Part shown: positions 6,904-16,429 of the stretch, in pieces
Position numbering within the stretch: position 1 is the stretch's first letter
How the letters are laid out: the number at the start of each line of letters is the position of its first letter
Assembly: GCF_001613445.1 (NCBI RefSeq)
Contig: NZ_BDCJ01000026.1
Span: 1 to 64,000 of the forward strand
DNA from: Nocardia grenadensis NBRC 108939
Lineage (GTDB): Bacteria > Actinomycetota > Actinomycetes > Mycobacteriales > Mycobacteriaceae
Direction of reading: 5' to 3'
Length of the DNA stretch: 64,000 nucleotides
Notes under the pieces: model-generated
Seen by the model: the letters and a program-made list of their open reading frames with translations, nothing else
Told to the model about the DNA's origin: nothing
Database searches by the model: none
Made by a program: the position numbers and the translations under genes

Positions 6904-9063
6904 TCAGGGGCGCGGGATCAGCCAGATGACACTGAGTGGGCCGAGTGTGAGGGCGGCCGAGGCAGGACGGTCGTGCCGGCTCACCGGGTCGGCGTGGACC
7001 GTGCCGAGGTTGCCGGAGCCGGTGCCGCCGTACTCGAGCGCGTCGGTGTTCAGGATTTCCGTCCACTGCCCGGCGGCGGGCAGGCCGATGCGGTAGTCAC
7101 GGTAGGTGGTGCCGGAGAAATTGCAGACACAGGCGACCGTGCTGCCGTCGGCGCCGTGGCGGAGAAACGCCAGGACATTGGACTCGCGGTCGTCGGCGGT
7201 GATCCACGAGTGGCCGCCGGGGGTGGTGTCCTGGCTCCAGAGGGCGGGATGATCGCGGTAGGTCCGGTTGAGGTCGGCGACCAGCAGCTGGATACCGCGG
7301 TGTAGCGGATTGTCGAGTTCATGCCAGTCGAGACCGTGGTCGTGCCACCATTCGCGGTAGTGCCCGAACTCCTGGCCCATGAACAGCAGTTGCTTGCCCG
7401 GGTGGGCCCACATGTAGGCGAGCAGCGCGCGGACCCCGCCGGCTTTGGCGAACTCGTCGCCAGGCATCCGAGTCCACAGTGTGCCCTTGCCGTGCACGAC
7501 CTCGTCGTGGCTGATGGGCAGGACATAGTTCTCGCTCCACGCGTACATGAGCGAGAAGGTGATCTCGTTGTGGTGCCAGGTGCGGTACACGGGATCCCGG
7601 CCCAGATAGCCGAGGGTGTCGTGCATCCAACCCATATTCCATTTCATGGAGAAGCCGAGCCCGCCGACCTCGGTGGCGCGGGTGACGCCGGCCCAGGTGG
7701 TGGATTCCTCGGCGATGGTGACGACACCCGGATACGAGGCGCGCAGGCTGTCGTTGAGTTCGGTGAGGAACGCGACGGCCTCCAGGTTCTCGCGGCCGCC
7801 CTGGACATTGGGTTCCCAGCCGCCGCCGGGCCGGGCGTAGTCGAGGTACAGCATGGCCGCGACCGCGTCGACCCGCAGGCCGTCGATATGGAATTCCTCG
7901 ACCCAGAACCGGGCGTTGGCGACCAGGAAGTTGCGTACTTCGGGCCGTCCGTAATCGAACGCGTAGGTGCCCCATTCGGGCTGTTCGCCGCGGCGCGGGT
8001 CCGGGTGCTCGTATAGGGGGGTGCCGTCGAACCGGGCCAGGGCCCATGCGTCGCGCGGGAAATGCGCGGGTACCCAGTCGAGGATGACGCCGATACCGCC
8101 GGCGTGCATATGGTCGACGAAGGCGCGGAAATCATCCGGGCTGCCGAAGCGTGCGGTCGGGGCGTAGTACGAGGTGACCTGATATCCCCAGGAGCCCCCG
8201 AAGGGATGTTCGGCGACGGGGAGCAGTTCGACATGGGTGAAACCGAGGTGGCGTACGTATTCGCTGAGTTCGGTGGCGAGTTCGCGGTAGCCCAGTCCTG
8301 GACGCCAGGACGCGAGATGCACTTCGAAGACACTGAACGGGGCCCGCGCCGGATCGGTGTGGCCGCGGGCGGTGAGCCAGCCCGAGTCGGTCCAGCGGTG
8401 CTCGGCCGAAGCGACGACGGACGCGGTGGCCGGGGGGACCTCGGTGGCGAAGGCGACCGGGTCGGCGTGATCGGCGATCCGTCCGTCGGCCCCGTGCACC
8501 CGGTACTTGTAGCGATCGCCGGGCGCCGCGCCGGGTACGAAGACCTCCCACACTCCCGACGCCCCGAGCGAGCGCATCGGCCAGGTACCACCCTGCCAGC
8601 GGTCGAAATCGCCGAAAACGGTGACGCCGCGGGCGTTCGGCGCCCAGACCGCGAAGGAGACACCGGTGACTTCACCGTCGAGACCTCGATAGGTGCGCGG
8701 ATGCGCGCCCAGTACCTCCCACAGTCGTTCGTGCCGGCCCTCGCCGATGAGGTGCAGATCCAGCTCGCCGAGGGTGGGCAGGAAACGGTAGCCGTCGGCG
8801 GTCACGGTGGCCGGTCGGCGCGGATGCACGGTGACGATCCGGTAGTCGAGGATCTCCGGGTACGGCAGCACGGCCGTGAAGAGTCCGTGCCCCAGCGGGT
8901 CCAGCGGATGATCGACCCCGCCGACCAGCACCGACACCGACTCCGCGGTGGGTCGCAGCACCCGTACCGCGGTGCCGTCGGGGTGTGGGTGCGCGCCGAG
9001 CACTGTATGTGGGTCGGGATGGGTGCCCGCGGCGAGAAGCAGCAGGTCGCGGCGATCCATCAC
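6904..9063 (-). CDS. glgB: 1,4-alpha-glucan branching enzyme
   Basis: 719 residues from GTG 9063; ATG is the next codon. It transfers alpha-1,4 segments to form alpha-1,6 branches in glycogen or capsular glucan. Order of domains: N1 and CBM48 (to ~230), GH13 barrel, C-terminal beta domain. Catalytic residues are visible with GH13_9 spacing: D399 (GLRVDAV), E452 (AEES) and D520 (LPISHDE). It follows glgE by 4 bases on the same strand. With GlgE it forms the maltose-1-phosphate pathway, where GlgE extends linear chains and GlgB branches them. It is the counterpart of Rv1326c. Confidence 0.96.
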   Translation of the reverse strand: MMDRRDLLLLAAGTHPDPHTVLGAHPHPDGTAVRVLRPTAESVSVLVGGVDHPLDPLGHGLFTAVLPYPEILDYRIVTVHPRRPATVTADGYRFLPTLGELDLHLIGEGRHERLWEVLGAHPRTYRGLDGEVTGVSFAVWAPNARGVTVFGDFDRWQGGTWPMRSLGASGVWEVFVPGAAPGDRYKYRVHGADGRIADHADPVAFATEVPPATASVVASAEHRWTDSGWLTARGHTDPARAPFSVFEVHLASWRPGLGYRELATELSEYVRHLGFTHVELLPVAEHPFGGSWGYQVTSYYAPTARFGSPDDFRAFVDHMHAGGIGVILDWVPAHFPRDAWALARFDGTPLYEHPDPRRGEQPEWGTYAFDYGRPEVRNFLVANARFWVEEFHIDGLRVDAVAAMLYLDYARPGGGWEPNVQGGRENLEAVAFLTELNDSLRASYPGVVTIAEESTTWAGVTRATEVGGLGFSMKWNMGWMHDTLGYLGRDPVYRTWHHNEITFSLMYAWSENYVLPISHDEVVHGKGTLWTRMPGDEFAKAGGVRALLAYMWAHPGKQLLFMGQEFGHYREWWHDHGLDWHELDNPLHRGIQLLVADLNRTYRDHPALWSQDTTPGGHSWITADDRESNVLAFLRHGADGSTVACVCNFSGTTYRDYRIGLPAAGQWTEILNTDALEYGGTGSGNLGTVHADPVSRHDRPASAALTLGPLSVIWLIPRP

Positions 9064-9067
9064 GGCG

Positions 9068-11071
9068 TCACCGGAACCCGCGCCGGTACGCCAGGGCGGC
9101 TCGGGCGTGATGGGGTACCGGGGGCAGCGCGATGATGTGGGAGACCGCGTGCGCGGGATCGAGCCGGATGTAGTTGGTCTGCGCCCAGTGGTACTGCTCG
9201 CCGCTGATCTCGTCGTGGACGACCGGGTGGTCGTGCCATTCCCGGCCGACGGCGGGCAGGTCCAGCGACAGCATGCCTTGTTCGGCGGTGAAGGGGTTCA
9301 GGTTCACCACGACCAGGACGGCGTCGCCGGTGGCGGGGTCGGTCTTCGAATACGCGAGCAGGTTGTCGTTGTCGATGTGGTGGAAGTGCAGGCAGCGCAA
9401 CTGCTGGAGCGCCGGGTGCCGGCGGCGGATCTCGTTGAGCCGGGTGAGTAGCGGCTCGAGAGATTCGCCGCGGGCGCGGGCCTCGGCGAACGGGCGCGGT
9501 CGCAGCTCGTACTTCTCCGAATCCAGGTACTCCTCGCTACCGGCGCGTACGGCCCGGTGCTCGTACAGTTCGTAACCCGAGTACACCCCCCAGCTGGGGC
9601 CCAGGGTCGCGGCCAGGACCGCGCGGATCGCGAACATACCGGGACCCCCGTGCTGCAGGCTCTCATGCAGGATGTCGGGTGTATTGACGAAGAGGTTGGG
9701 CCGGGCTTCGTCGGCTTTGGCGGTGAGTTCCAGACCGAATTCGGTGAGCTCGTGTTTATGCGTACGCCAGGTGAAGTAGGTGTAGGACTGGCTGAATCCG
9801 CGTCGCGCGAGACCGTAGAGCCGCGCGGGATAGGTGAACGCCTCGGACAGGAAGATCACGTCCGGATCCGTGCGGCGCACCGCGGCGATCAGCCACTCCC
9901 AGAAATCGGCCGGTTTGGTGTGGGGGTTGTCGACCCGGAAGATCTTCACGTCGAGCCCGACCCAGTACCGCACCACCCGCAGCACCTCGGCGTACAGGCC
10001 GTCCGGGTCGTGATCGAAATCGAGCGGATAGATGTCCTGGTACTTCTTGGGCGGGTTCTCGGCGTAGGCGATGGTGCCGTCGGGCAGCGTGGTGAACCAT
10101 TCCGGATGCGCGCTCACCCACGGATGGTCGGGCGCGCACTGCAGGGCCAGATCCAGTGCGACCTCGAGACCGAGCTCTGTCGCGGTGCGGACGAAGGCGG
10201 TGAAATCGGCCTCGGTACCCAGTTGCGGGTGGAACGCGTCGTGACCGCCCTCGGCCGAACCGATAGCCCACGGTGACCCGACCTCGCCGGGGCCCGCGGT
10301 GAGCGCGTTGTTGCGGCCCTTGCGGTTCACCAGGCCGATGGGATGGATCGGCGGCAGGTAGATAACATCGAACCCCATCGCCGCGATCCGGGGCAGTGCG
10401 TTCGCGGCGGTCGCGAAGGTGCCGTGCACCGGGGTTCCGTCGGCATCGCGCCCACCGGTCGAGCGGGGGAAGAACTCGTACCAGGACCCGGTGCGGGCCC
10501 GCGAGCGTTCCACCAGCACCGAATACTGCGGCCCGCGCGTGAGCAGTTCCCGCAACGGCGTCCGCCGCAGGATCTCGGCGACTTCGTCGGTGAATGCCGG
10601 AGCCACCCGCGCCGGGAGCGGGTCGGTGCCGCGGAGCGCGGCCGCGGCTGCCCGCAGCCGCTCGAATTCCCGCTTCGGCACCGCCTGCGCCGCCCGGTCC
10701 AGCAGCCGGGCCCCGATTTCCAGATCGTTGGCCAGGTCCGCCGCGCTCTGCCCGACCGCCAGTTTCGCCTCCACCGCCGAACGCCAGGTCGCGATGGAAT
10801 CCGCCCACCCCTCGACCCGGAAATGCCACAACCCGGGTGCCGTGGGCGTGAAGACACCGTTGAAGACATCGGGTTCGTAGTCGGGGGTCATCGGGACCCG
10901 CACCGACCGCGACGAGCCCGGCGCACGCACCGCCAGAGAGGCGCCGACCGCGCCGTGCCCGTCCCGCCACACCACGGCACGTACCGGGAAAACCTCCCCG
11001 ACCACGGCCTTCGCCGGGTAGCCGCCGGGGACGTGCGGGGCGGTGTCATCGATGGCGATGCGGCCGGTCAT
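9068..11071 (-). CDS. glgE: Alpha-1,4-glucan:maltose-1-phosphate maltosyltransferase
   Basis: 667 residues from ATG 11071 (MTGRIAIDD); the frame is open for another 420 bases upstream but that part is not protein-like. GlgE adds maltosyl units from maltose-1-phosphate to alpha-glucan. The N-terminal beta domain is followed by an inserted helical bundle (~105-190) and the GH13_3 barrel. The nucleophile is D381 (IFRVDNPHTKP) and the acid/base E410 (FLSEAFT), spaced as in Streptomyces GlgE. Substrate-loop motifs IHPIG and ALQCAPDHPW are present. Translation is nearly coupled to glgB. Confidence 0.95.
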   Translation of the reverse strand: MTGRIAIDDTAPHVPGGYPAKAVVGEVFPVRAVVWRDGHGAVGASLAVRAPGSSRSVRVPMTPDYEPDVFNGVFTPTAPGLWHFRVEGWADSIATWRSAVEAKLAVGQSAADLANDLEIGARLLDRAAQAVPKREFERLRAAAAALRGTDPLPARVAPAFTDEVAEILRRTPLRELLTRGPQYSVLVERSRARTGSWYEFFPRSTGGRDADGTPVHGTFATAANALPRIAAMGFDVIYLPPIHPIGLVNRKGRNNALTAGPGEVGSPWAIGSAEGGHDAFHPQLGTEADFTAFVRTATELGLEVALDLALQCAPDHPWVSAHPEWFTTLPDGTIAYAENPPKKYQDIYPLDFDHDPDGLYAEVLRVVRYWVGLDVKIFRVDNPHTKPADFWEWLIAAVRRTDPDVIFLSEAFTYPARLYGLARRGFSQSYTYFTWRTHKHELTEFGLELTAKADEARPNLFVNTPDILHESLQHGGPGMFAIRAVLAATLGPSWGVYSGYELYEHRAVRAGSEEYLDSEKYELRPRPFAEARARGESLEPLLTRLNEIRRRHPALQQLRCLHFHHIDNDNLLAYSKTDPATGDAVLVVVNLNPFTAEQGMLSLDLPAVGREWHDHPVVHDEISGEQYHWAQTNYIRLDPAHAVSHIIALPPVPHHARAALAYRRGFR

Positions 11072-11187
11072 CAGATATTCGGCGCGGATACTCTCCCGTT
11101 CACGGGGGAGGGAAAGCGCCGTCCTCCTTTCCAGAGGTGTGGTGGTGTCGGGGCAACGTGTCGGTGGGTGTCGCTGGCTTGTTCGGC

Positions 11188-11727
11188 ATGGACGAAGTGG
11201 TGCGCTACAGCTACCGGCTGCGGCCGGGGCGCATCGCCGAACGTGCTCTGTTCGATGAGTGGCATCGGTGCCGGTTTCTGTGGAACGAAGCCGTGCACCA
11301 ACACAAGCCCGGCAGCAAACCGACGTTCGGGAAGCTCGGCAAGCAGCTGACGGAGACCCGGAAACACTCGTCGTGGCTGCGAAATGGCTCGCAGGAGCAG
11401 CAGACGCTGCGCACGTTCGCCCGTGCCCTCGACTCCTCGTTCCGGGGTGAAGGCCGGGGGCGTCCGAGAGGCAAAGCCCGCAAGAAGACATTGCCGTCGC
11501 TGGAATACACCCGGCGCGGGTTCGGGCTGCGCGGCGGCCGGTCGGTGTTGGCCAAGGGCATCAGTATTCAGGTGGTGTGGTCGCGCGAGTCGCCGTCCGA
11601 ACCGACGAGTGTGCGCACCACCCAGGATTCGTGGGGGCACCGGTACGCCGCGTTCGTGGTGACCCGTGAGGACAATGTAAGACAAGTGGATCACCTCCTC
11701 CGGGATGGTGGTGCGGTTGCAGTCTGA
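11188..11727 (+). pseudogene. TnpB (IS200/IS605 OrfB) N-terminal fragment
   Basis: From ATG 11188 the frame encodes a typical TnpB N-terminus: YSYRLRP (helix-turn-helix OrfB domain), then RCRFLWNEAVHQHK, FGKLGKQLTETRK, LRNGSQEQQTLRTFARAL and PSLEYTRRGFGLRGGR, with the oligonucleotide-binding-fold part ending at GHRYAAFVVTRED. The RuvC nuclease domain with its catalytic D-E-D residues and the zinc finger are absent. After about residue 162 the frame runs through unrelated bases to TGA at 11725. It is a deletion derivative and cannot be an active RNA-guided nuclease. Confidence 0.8.
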
Positions 11728-11728
11728 G

Positions 11729-11766
11729 CCGGAAATCTCCTGCCTTCGGACATGAGGGACGTTAAC
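11729..11766 (+). other. Right-end / omega-RNA 3' terminus remnant
   Basis: This segment has the shape of the conserved 3' end of TnpB guide RNAs: GGAAATCTCC, an imperfect 8-base stem around TTCG (11738-11757, 6 of 8 pairs), then GGGACGTTAAC, the usual end of such elements (normally ...GGAGGACGTCAA). The guide sequence would be the bases just after it. This is inferred from remembered family ends, not from an alignment. Confidence 0.5.
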
Positions 11767-11987
11767 CGCACTACGTTATTGGCAACGACTGCGGTAGTGG
11801 GAACCGGCGCGAGCGAAGTCGGCGGCGTGCCTCTTCTGCCTCCTCCGGATGGTCTACCTCCATGGTCGTGGCCCGCCCCCGATTCTGGACCGACGGAGCG
11901 AAGGAGCGCAGGAGGGAACAATCGGGGTCACAGGGCCCCGACCCGCGCGCCGAAGGCGCGCAAATATACACAGCTAAGCTCGGGCGG

Positions 11988-14528
11988 ATGAAGGCACTGC
12001 GTCGGTTCACCGTCCGCGCCCACCTGCCGGAGCGGCTGGCCGCGCTGGACGAGCTGTCCACCAATCTGCGCTGGTCGTGGCACGGTCCGACCCAGGATGT
12101 ATTCGCCGCCCTGGACCCGCGCCGGTGGGCGGAGACCGGGCACGATCCGGTACGGATGCTGGCGGAGGTGCCACCGCAGCGGTTGGACGGACTCGCCGCC
12201 GACGCCGATTTCTGTGCGCGCGTGGATGCGGTGGCCGCGGATCTGCGGGCGTATCTGGATCGCCCGGTCCCGGATCCGGGGGTGCGGGGGATCGCCTACT
12301 TCTCGATGGAGTTCGGGGTGACCGAGGCGCTGCCCAACTATTCGGGTGGGCTCGGAATCCTGGCCGGGGACCATCTGAAAGCGGCATCGGATCTGGGGTT
12401 GCCGCTGATCGGGGTGGGGCTGCTCTACCGGTCCGGGTATTTCCGGCAATCGCTGACCGCCGACGGCCGGCAGGTCGAGCGATACCCGGCACTGGATCCG
12501 CAGGAGCTGCCGTTGCGGTTGCTGGCCGCCGACGGCGCGCCGGTGCTGGTGCACGTGGCGATGCCGGACCGGCGCGTGCTGGCGGCACGGATATGGATCG
12601 CGCAGGTGGGGCGGGTGCCGTTGCTGCTGCTGGACTCCGATATCGCGGCCAACGATCCGGACCTCCGGTCGGTGACCGACCGGCTCTACGGCGGCGACCA
12701 AGGACACCGGATCGAGCAGGAGATCCTCGCCGGTATCGGTGGTGTGCGGGCGGTCCGGGCCTACACCGCGGCGACCGGGCTCCCGGATCCCGAGGTTTTC
12801 CATATGAACGAAGGACACGCGGGTTTCCTGGGGCTGGAGCGGATCCGGGAGTATCTGGCCGCGGGCCACGATTTCGATACCGCGCTGGCGGCGGTGCGCG
12901 CCGGGACCGTGTTCACCACGCATACGCCGGTGCCGGCCGGAATCGACCGTTTCCCGCTCTCCCTGGTACACCGGTATTTCGGCGGGTCGTCCGGGGAATC
13001 GGAATCGCCGCTGCTGCCCGGGATCGCGGTGGATCGGATCATCGCGCTGGGCCGGGAGGACGATCCCGCGGTGTTCAATATGGCCCATATGGGTTTGCGG
13101 CTGGCGCAGCGCGCGAACGGCGTCTCCCGCCTGCACGGCGCGGTGAGCCGGAGCATGTTCGACTCGTTGTGGCCCGGTTTCGATGCCGCCGAGGTACCGA
13201 TCGGTTCGGTGACCAACGGTGTGCACGCGCCCACCTGGGCCGCCCGGGAATGGGGCGACGGGCTCGATACCGGCGACCGGCCGCGGATCTGGGAGGCGCT
13301 GGGTGAGCTGGCGCCGGAACGGCTCTGGGAGATCCGCGGGACGCTGCGCGCGAAGCTGGTCCGGGAGGTGCGGCGGCGGTTGCGGGAGTCGTGGCGGCAG
13401 CGGGGCGCGGCCGAGGCCGAACTGACCTGGGTGGATTCGGTATTCGACCCCGAGGTGCTGACCATCGGCTTCGCCCGCCGGGTCCCGACCTACAAGCGGT
13501 TGACCCTGATGCTGCGCGATCCGCGGCGGTTGCGTGATCTACTGCTGGACCCCGACCGGCCGGTGCAATTGGTGGTGGCGGGTAAGAGTCATCCCGCGGA
13601 CGAGGGCGGTAAGGCGCTGATCCAGCAGGTGGTGCGGTTCGCCGATGATCCGGCGGTGCGGCACCGGATCGTGTTCCTGCCCGACTACGACATGTCGATG
13701 GCCCGCTACCTGTACTGGGGTTGTGATGTGTGGTTGAACAATCCGCTGCGGCCGTTGGAGGCGTGCGGCACGTCCGGGATGAAATCGGCCCTCAACGGTG
13801 GGTTGAACCTGTCGATCCGGGACGGTTGGTGGGACGAGATGTTCGACGGTGAGAACGGGTGGGCGATCCCGACCGCCGACGGCGTGTCCGACGACGAGCG
13901 CCGCGACGATCTGGAGGCGAGCGCACTCTACGAGCTGATGGAGCGAACGGTCGCGCCGCGTTTCTACGAGCGCGACGCGACCGGCATTCCCCGCCGCTGG
14001 GTCGAGATGGTGCGCCACACGCTGCGCGTTCTCGGGCCGGAAGTGCTCGCGGACCGGATGGTGCGCGAGTACACCGAGCGCTATTACCTGCCGACCGCTA
14101 CGACGGCGCGGCGGGTCACCGCGGAGAATCTGCGGGGCGCCCGGGAGCTCGCCGAGTACCGCAGGCGGCTGGAGAACGCATGGCCGAGCGTACGGGTGGC
14201 GCAGGTGGAGGCGGCCGGTCTTCCGGACACTCCGGTAATCGGGGCGCCACTGTCGTTGACCGCGCGGGTGGACCTCGGTGGTCTCGGACCGGACGATGTG
14301 ACGGTCGAGGCCGTCCTCGGGCGGGTCACGCCCGAGGACGAGCTGACCGACATCGGTACCGTCACGATGTCCTGTACCGGGGCGGAGTCCGGCGACTCCA
14401 CGCTCACGGTCTTCACCGTCGAGACCTCGCTGCCGTGTGCGGGTACGGTCGGCTATACGGTCCGGGTGCTGCCGGCCCACGATCTGCTGGCCACACCCGC
14501 GGAGCCGGGCCGGGTGGTCAACGCCTGA
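11988..14528 (+). CDS. glgP: Alpha-glucan phosphorylase
   Basis: 846 residues from ATG 11988 (MKALRRFTVRAHLPERL). It is a GT35 phosphorylase of the short actinobacterial/archaeal type and releases glucose-1-phosphate from alpha-1,4-glucan. The pyridoxal phosphate lysine is K599 in GTSGMKSALNGG. Other motifs: YFSMEFGVTEALPNYSGGLG and HMNEGHAGF. The C-terminal ~110 residues resemble the family's extra beta domain. It faces glgE across the TnpB remnant, as Rv1328 faces Rv1327c. A TATACA box at 11965-11970 is a possible promoter element. Confidence 0.95.
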   Translation: MKALRRFTVRAHLPERLAALDELSTNLRWSWHGPTQDVFAALDPRRWAETGHDPVRMLAEVPPQRLDGLAADADFCARVDAVAADLRAYLDRPVPDPGVRGIAYFSMEFGVTEALPNYSGGLGILAGDHLKAASDLGLPLIGVGLLYRSGYFRQSLTADGRQVERYPALDPQELPLRLLAADGAPVLVHVAMPDRRVLAARIWIAQVGRVPLLLLDSDIAANDPDLRSVTDRLYGGDQGHRIEQEILAGIGGVRAVRAYTAATGLPDPEVFHMNEGHAGFLGLERIREYLAAGHDFDTALAAVRAGTVFTTHTPVPAGIDRFPLSLVHRYFGGSSGESESPLLPGIAVDRIIALGREDDPAVFNMAHMGLRLAQRANGVSRLHGAVSRSMFDSLWPGFDAAEVPIGSVTNGVHAPTWAAREWGDGLDTGDRPRIWEALGELAPERLWEIRGTLRAKLVREVRRRLRESWRQRGAAEAELTWVDSVFDPEVLTIGFARRVPTYKRLTLMLRDPRRLRDLLLDPDRPVQLVVAGKSHPADEGGKALIQQVVRFADDPAVRHRIVFLPDYDMSMARYLYWGCDVWLNNPLRPLEACGTSGMKSALNGGLNLSIRDGWWDEMFDGENGWAIPTADGVSDDERRDDLEASALYELMERTVAPRFYERDATGIPRRWVEMVRHTLRVLGPEVLADRMVREYTERYYLPTATTARRVTAENLRGARELAEYRRRLENAWPSVRVAQVEAAGLPDTPVIGAPLSLTARVDLGGLGPDDVTVEAVLGRVTPEDELTDIGTVTMSCTGAESGDSTLTVFTVETSLPCAGTVGYTVRVLPAHDLLATPAEPGRVVNA

Positions 14529-14968
14529 CGGTCCGCGTCGGCGAATGAGCGCGACCCGCCTCTCCGCCGCCGGCTCCGGCATGGACGGGCCGGGTATGCC
14601 GCCGGGAGCGCCCGCCGCCGGCTCCGTCGCGGGGCACGCGTCCGGATACGCGGAGTCGCGTCTGTCATGTCGGCCCCGCCGGGGTGCCTGTGGTCCGCGA
14701 GCCGGGGCCACACCGTCGGGGTGCTGGCGACTTCGTCGTAACAGGTATCGGATACCGTTCCACACTGGCGCTGCCGGGCGCCGGACCTCCCGCTGGGTAC
14801 TGCGCGCTCACCAGTAGGGGGACATATGGGCTGTCGCCTCTTCCGGTTCGGTTCGGCGCGTACGCGCCGGGTGCCGGCCGGAGCGGTGCCCGGCGAGTTC
14901 CTGCCGGACTCCGGTCCGCTTCCCGTCCGCGCGTGGGCGGGTGTTCTATCCAGCCGACTGGAGGTCCC
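14529..14968. other. Intergenic region upstream of purine permease, 440 bp
   Basis: There is no protein-like frame. It contains a perfect 13-base palindrome, GGTATC-G-GATACC (14744-14756), 212 bases before the permease start, which could be an operator. I see no purine-riboswitch core, which would not be expected in this group anyway. Confidence 0.45.
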
Positions 14969-16330
14969 ATGGCCACCGATCTTCTGACCCGGACCCGCGG
15001 GCGGATCGATACCTACTTCGCTGTCGGGGTGCACGGGTCGACCATGCGCCGCGAGCTCATGGCGGGCACGGTGACGTTCCTGGCCATGTGTTACGTGCTG
15101 GCGGTCAACCCGTCCATCCTGGGTGACCAGGGCGCGCTGGGCGATCAGGGCATCCCGACCCAGGCGGTGTTCACCGCGACCGCGGTCTCGGCGGTGGCCG
15201 GGTGCCTGGTCATGGGGTTGTGGGCCCGGTATCCGATCGCGCTCGCGCCGGGGATGGGCCTGAACGCGTTCTTCGCGTTCTCGGTCGTGCTGGGTATGGG
15301 GATTCCCTGGCAGGTCGCGCTGTCGGGCACCCTCCTCTCGGGTGTGATCTTCCTCGTGCTCGCGTTGACCAGGATCCGGGAGAAGATCCTCAACGCGATC
15401 CCGCTGCAGCTGAAACTGGCGGTCGCGGCCGGGGTCGGCGTGTTCGTGGCGTTTCTCGGGCTCAAGAACGCCGGCATCGTGGTCGACAGTGATTCGACGC
15501 TGGTGAAGCTCGGCGATTTCACCCAGGGCACGACGGTGCTGGCGCTGTTCGGCCTGGTGGTCACGGTGATCTTTCTGGTCCGCGGCTGGCACGGGGCGGT
15601 GCTGTACGGCATCGTGCTGACCGCGGTGGTCGGGATGGTCGCCGGTCTGGTGGATGTGCCCGACGGTGTCGCGGCGCTGCCCCGGGGGCTGGACCAGACC
15701 TTCGGGCAGGCGATCACCCATCTGCCCGACGCGTTCACCGCGCAGATGATCGTGGTGGTGCTGACCATGCTGTTCGTCGATTTCTTCGACGCCTCGGGCA
15801 CGCTCATCGGGGTCGCCAACCAAGCCGGCCTGCTGAACAGCAAGGGGGAGCTGCCACGGGCCGCGAGCGCGTTGTCCGCCGACGCCGTGGGCACCATGGC
15901 CGGTGCGGTGATCGGTACCTCCACCACGACGGCGTATGTCGAATCGACGGCCGGGGTGTCCGCGGGCGGTCGAACCGGATTGACCGCGGTGGCGACGGCC
16001 GCCTGGTTCGCGGTGGCCATGTTCTGCTATCCGATCTTCTCGGTGGTGGCGGCGTCGGGGGCGGTGACCGCGGCCGCGCTGATCGTGGTCGGGGTGCTCA
16101 TGGCCCGGTCGCTGGGGGATATCGACTGGTCCCGGCTGGAGTTCGCGGTCCCGGCCTTCATCACCATCGTGATGATGCCGTTGACGTACTCCATCGCGAA
16201 CGGGCTGGCCATGGGAATGATCTTCTACCCGGTGGTGATGGTGGCCCGCGGCCGGATCCGTGAGGTGCATCCGGTGATGTGGGCGCTGACCCTCATTTTC
16301 CTCGGATACTTCTTCTTCCTGGCGGAATAG
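14969..16330 (+). CDS. NCS2-family purine permease, AzgA type
   Basis: 453 residues from ATG 14969, with GGAGG 5 bases upstream. It is an integral membrane transporter with about twelve to fourteen hydrophobic segments. Motifs of the AzgA-like branch (adenine, guanine or hypoxanthine uptake with protons) are GMGLNAFFAFSVV near 95, FVDFFDASGTLIGVANQAGL near 270 and GTSTTTAYVESTAGVSAGGR near 315. The substrate cannot be fixed from sequence. It stands alone, followed by an unrelated DoxX gene 100 bases on. Confidence 0.9.
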   Translation: MATDLLTRTRGRIDTYFAVGVHGSTMRRELMAGTVTFLAMCYVLAVNPSILGDQGALGDQGIPTQAVFTATAVSAVAGCLVMGLWARYPIALAPGMGLNAFFAFSVVLGMGIPWQVALSGTLLSGVIFLVLALTRIREKILNAIPLQLKLAVAAGVGVFVAFLGLKNAGIVVDSDSTLVKLGDFTQGTTVLALFGLVVTVIFLVRGWHGAVLYGIVLTAVVGMVAGLVDVPDGVAALPRGLDQTFGQAITHLPDAFTAQMIVVVLTMLFVDFFDASGTLIGVANQAGLLNSKGELPRAASALSADAVGTMAGAVIGTSTTTAYVESTAGVSAGGRTGLTAVATAAWFAVAMFCYPIFSVVAASGAVTAAALIVVGVLMARSLGDIDWSRLEFAVPAFITIVMMPLTYSIANGLAMGMIFYPVVMVARGRIREVHPVMWALTLIFLGYFFFLAE

Positions 16331-16429
16331 TCTGAGAGCGGGCCGGGTCGGCAACCGATGAATTGAATAGGGGGACCCCGGTCCGTTTGTTTCCGTGGCC
16401 AACTATCCGGATAGCAAGGAGGGGTTCAT

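Larger units (their letters stand above)
11188..11766 (+). mobile_element. Internally deleted IS1341-type (TnpB-only) element
   Basis: A TnpB N-terminal fragment is followed within ~60 bases by sequence that looks like the right end of TnpB-only elements. No TnpA is nearby. It lies in the divergent space between glgE and glgP. The left boundary is not identifiable; it is probably between 11100 and 11188. The central ~700 bases expected for the RuvC part are missing. Confidence 0.6.

Noticed and set aside
11070..11190. TnpA transposase gene paired with the TnpB fragment
   Set aside because: There is no HUH-type transposase frame near the fragment, so the element is of the TnpB-only type.
14529..14968. 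Purine riboswitch upstream of the NCS2 permease
   Set aside because: The three-way junction core sequences are not visible, and such riboswitches are typical of Firmicutes.
14453..16402. 649-codon minus-strand open frame opposite the purine permease
   Set aside because: It is antisense to a clear membrane transporter. The reverse reading is all H, R, D, G and Q without domains.
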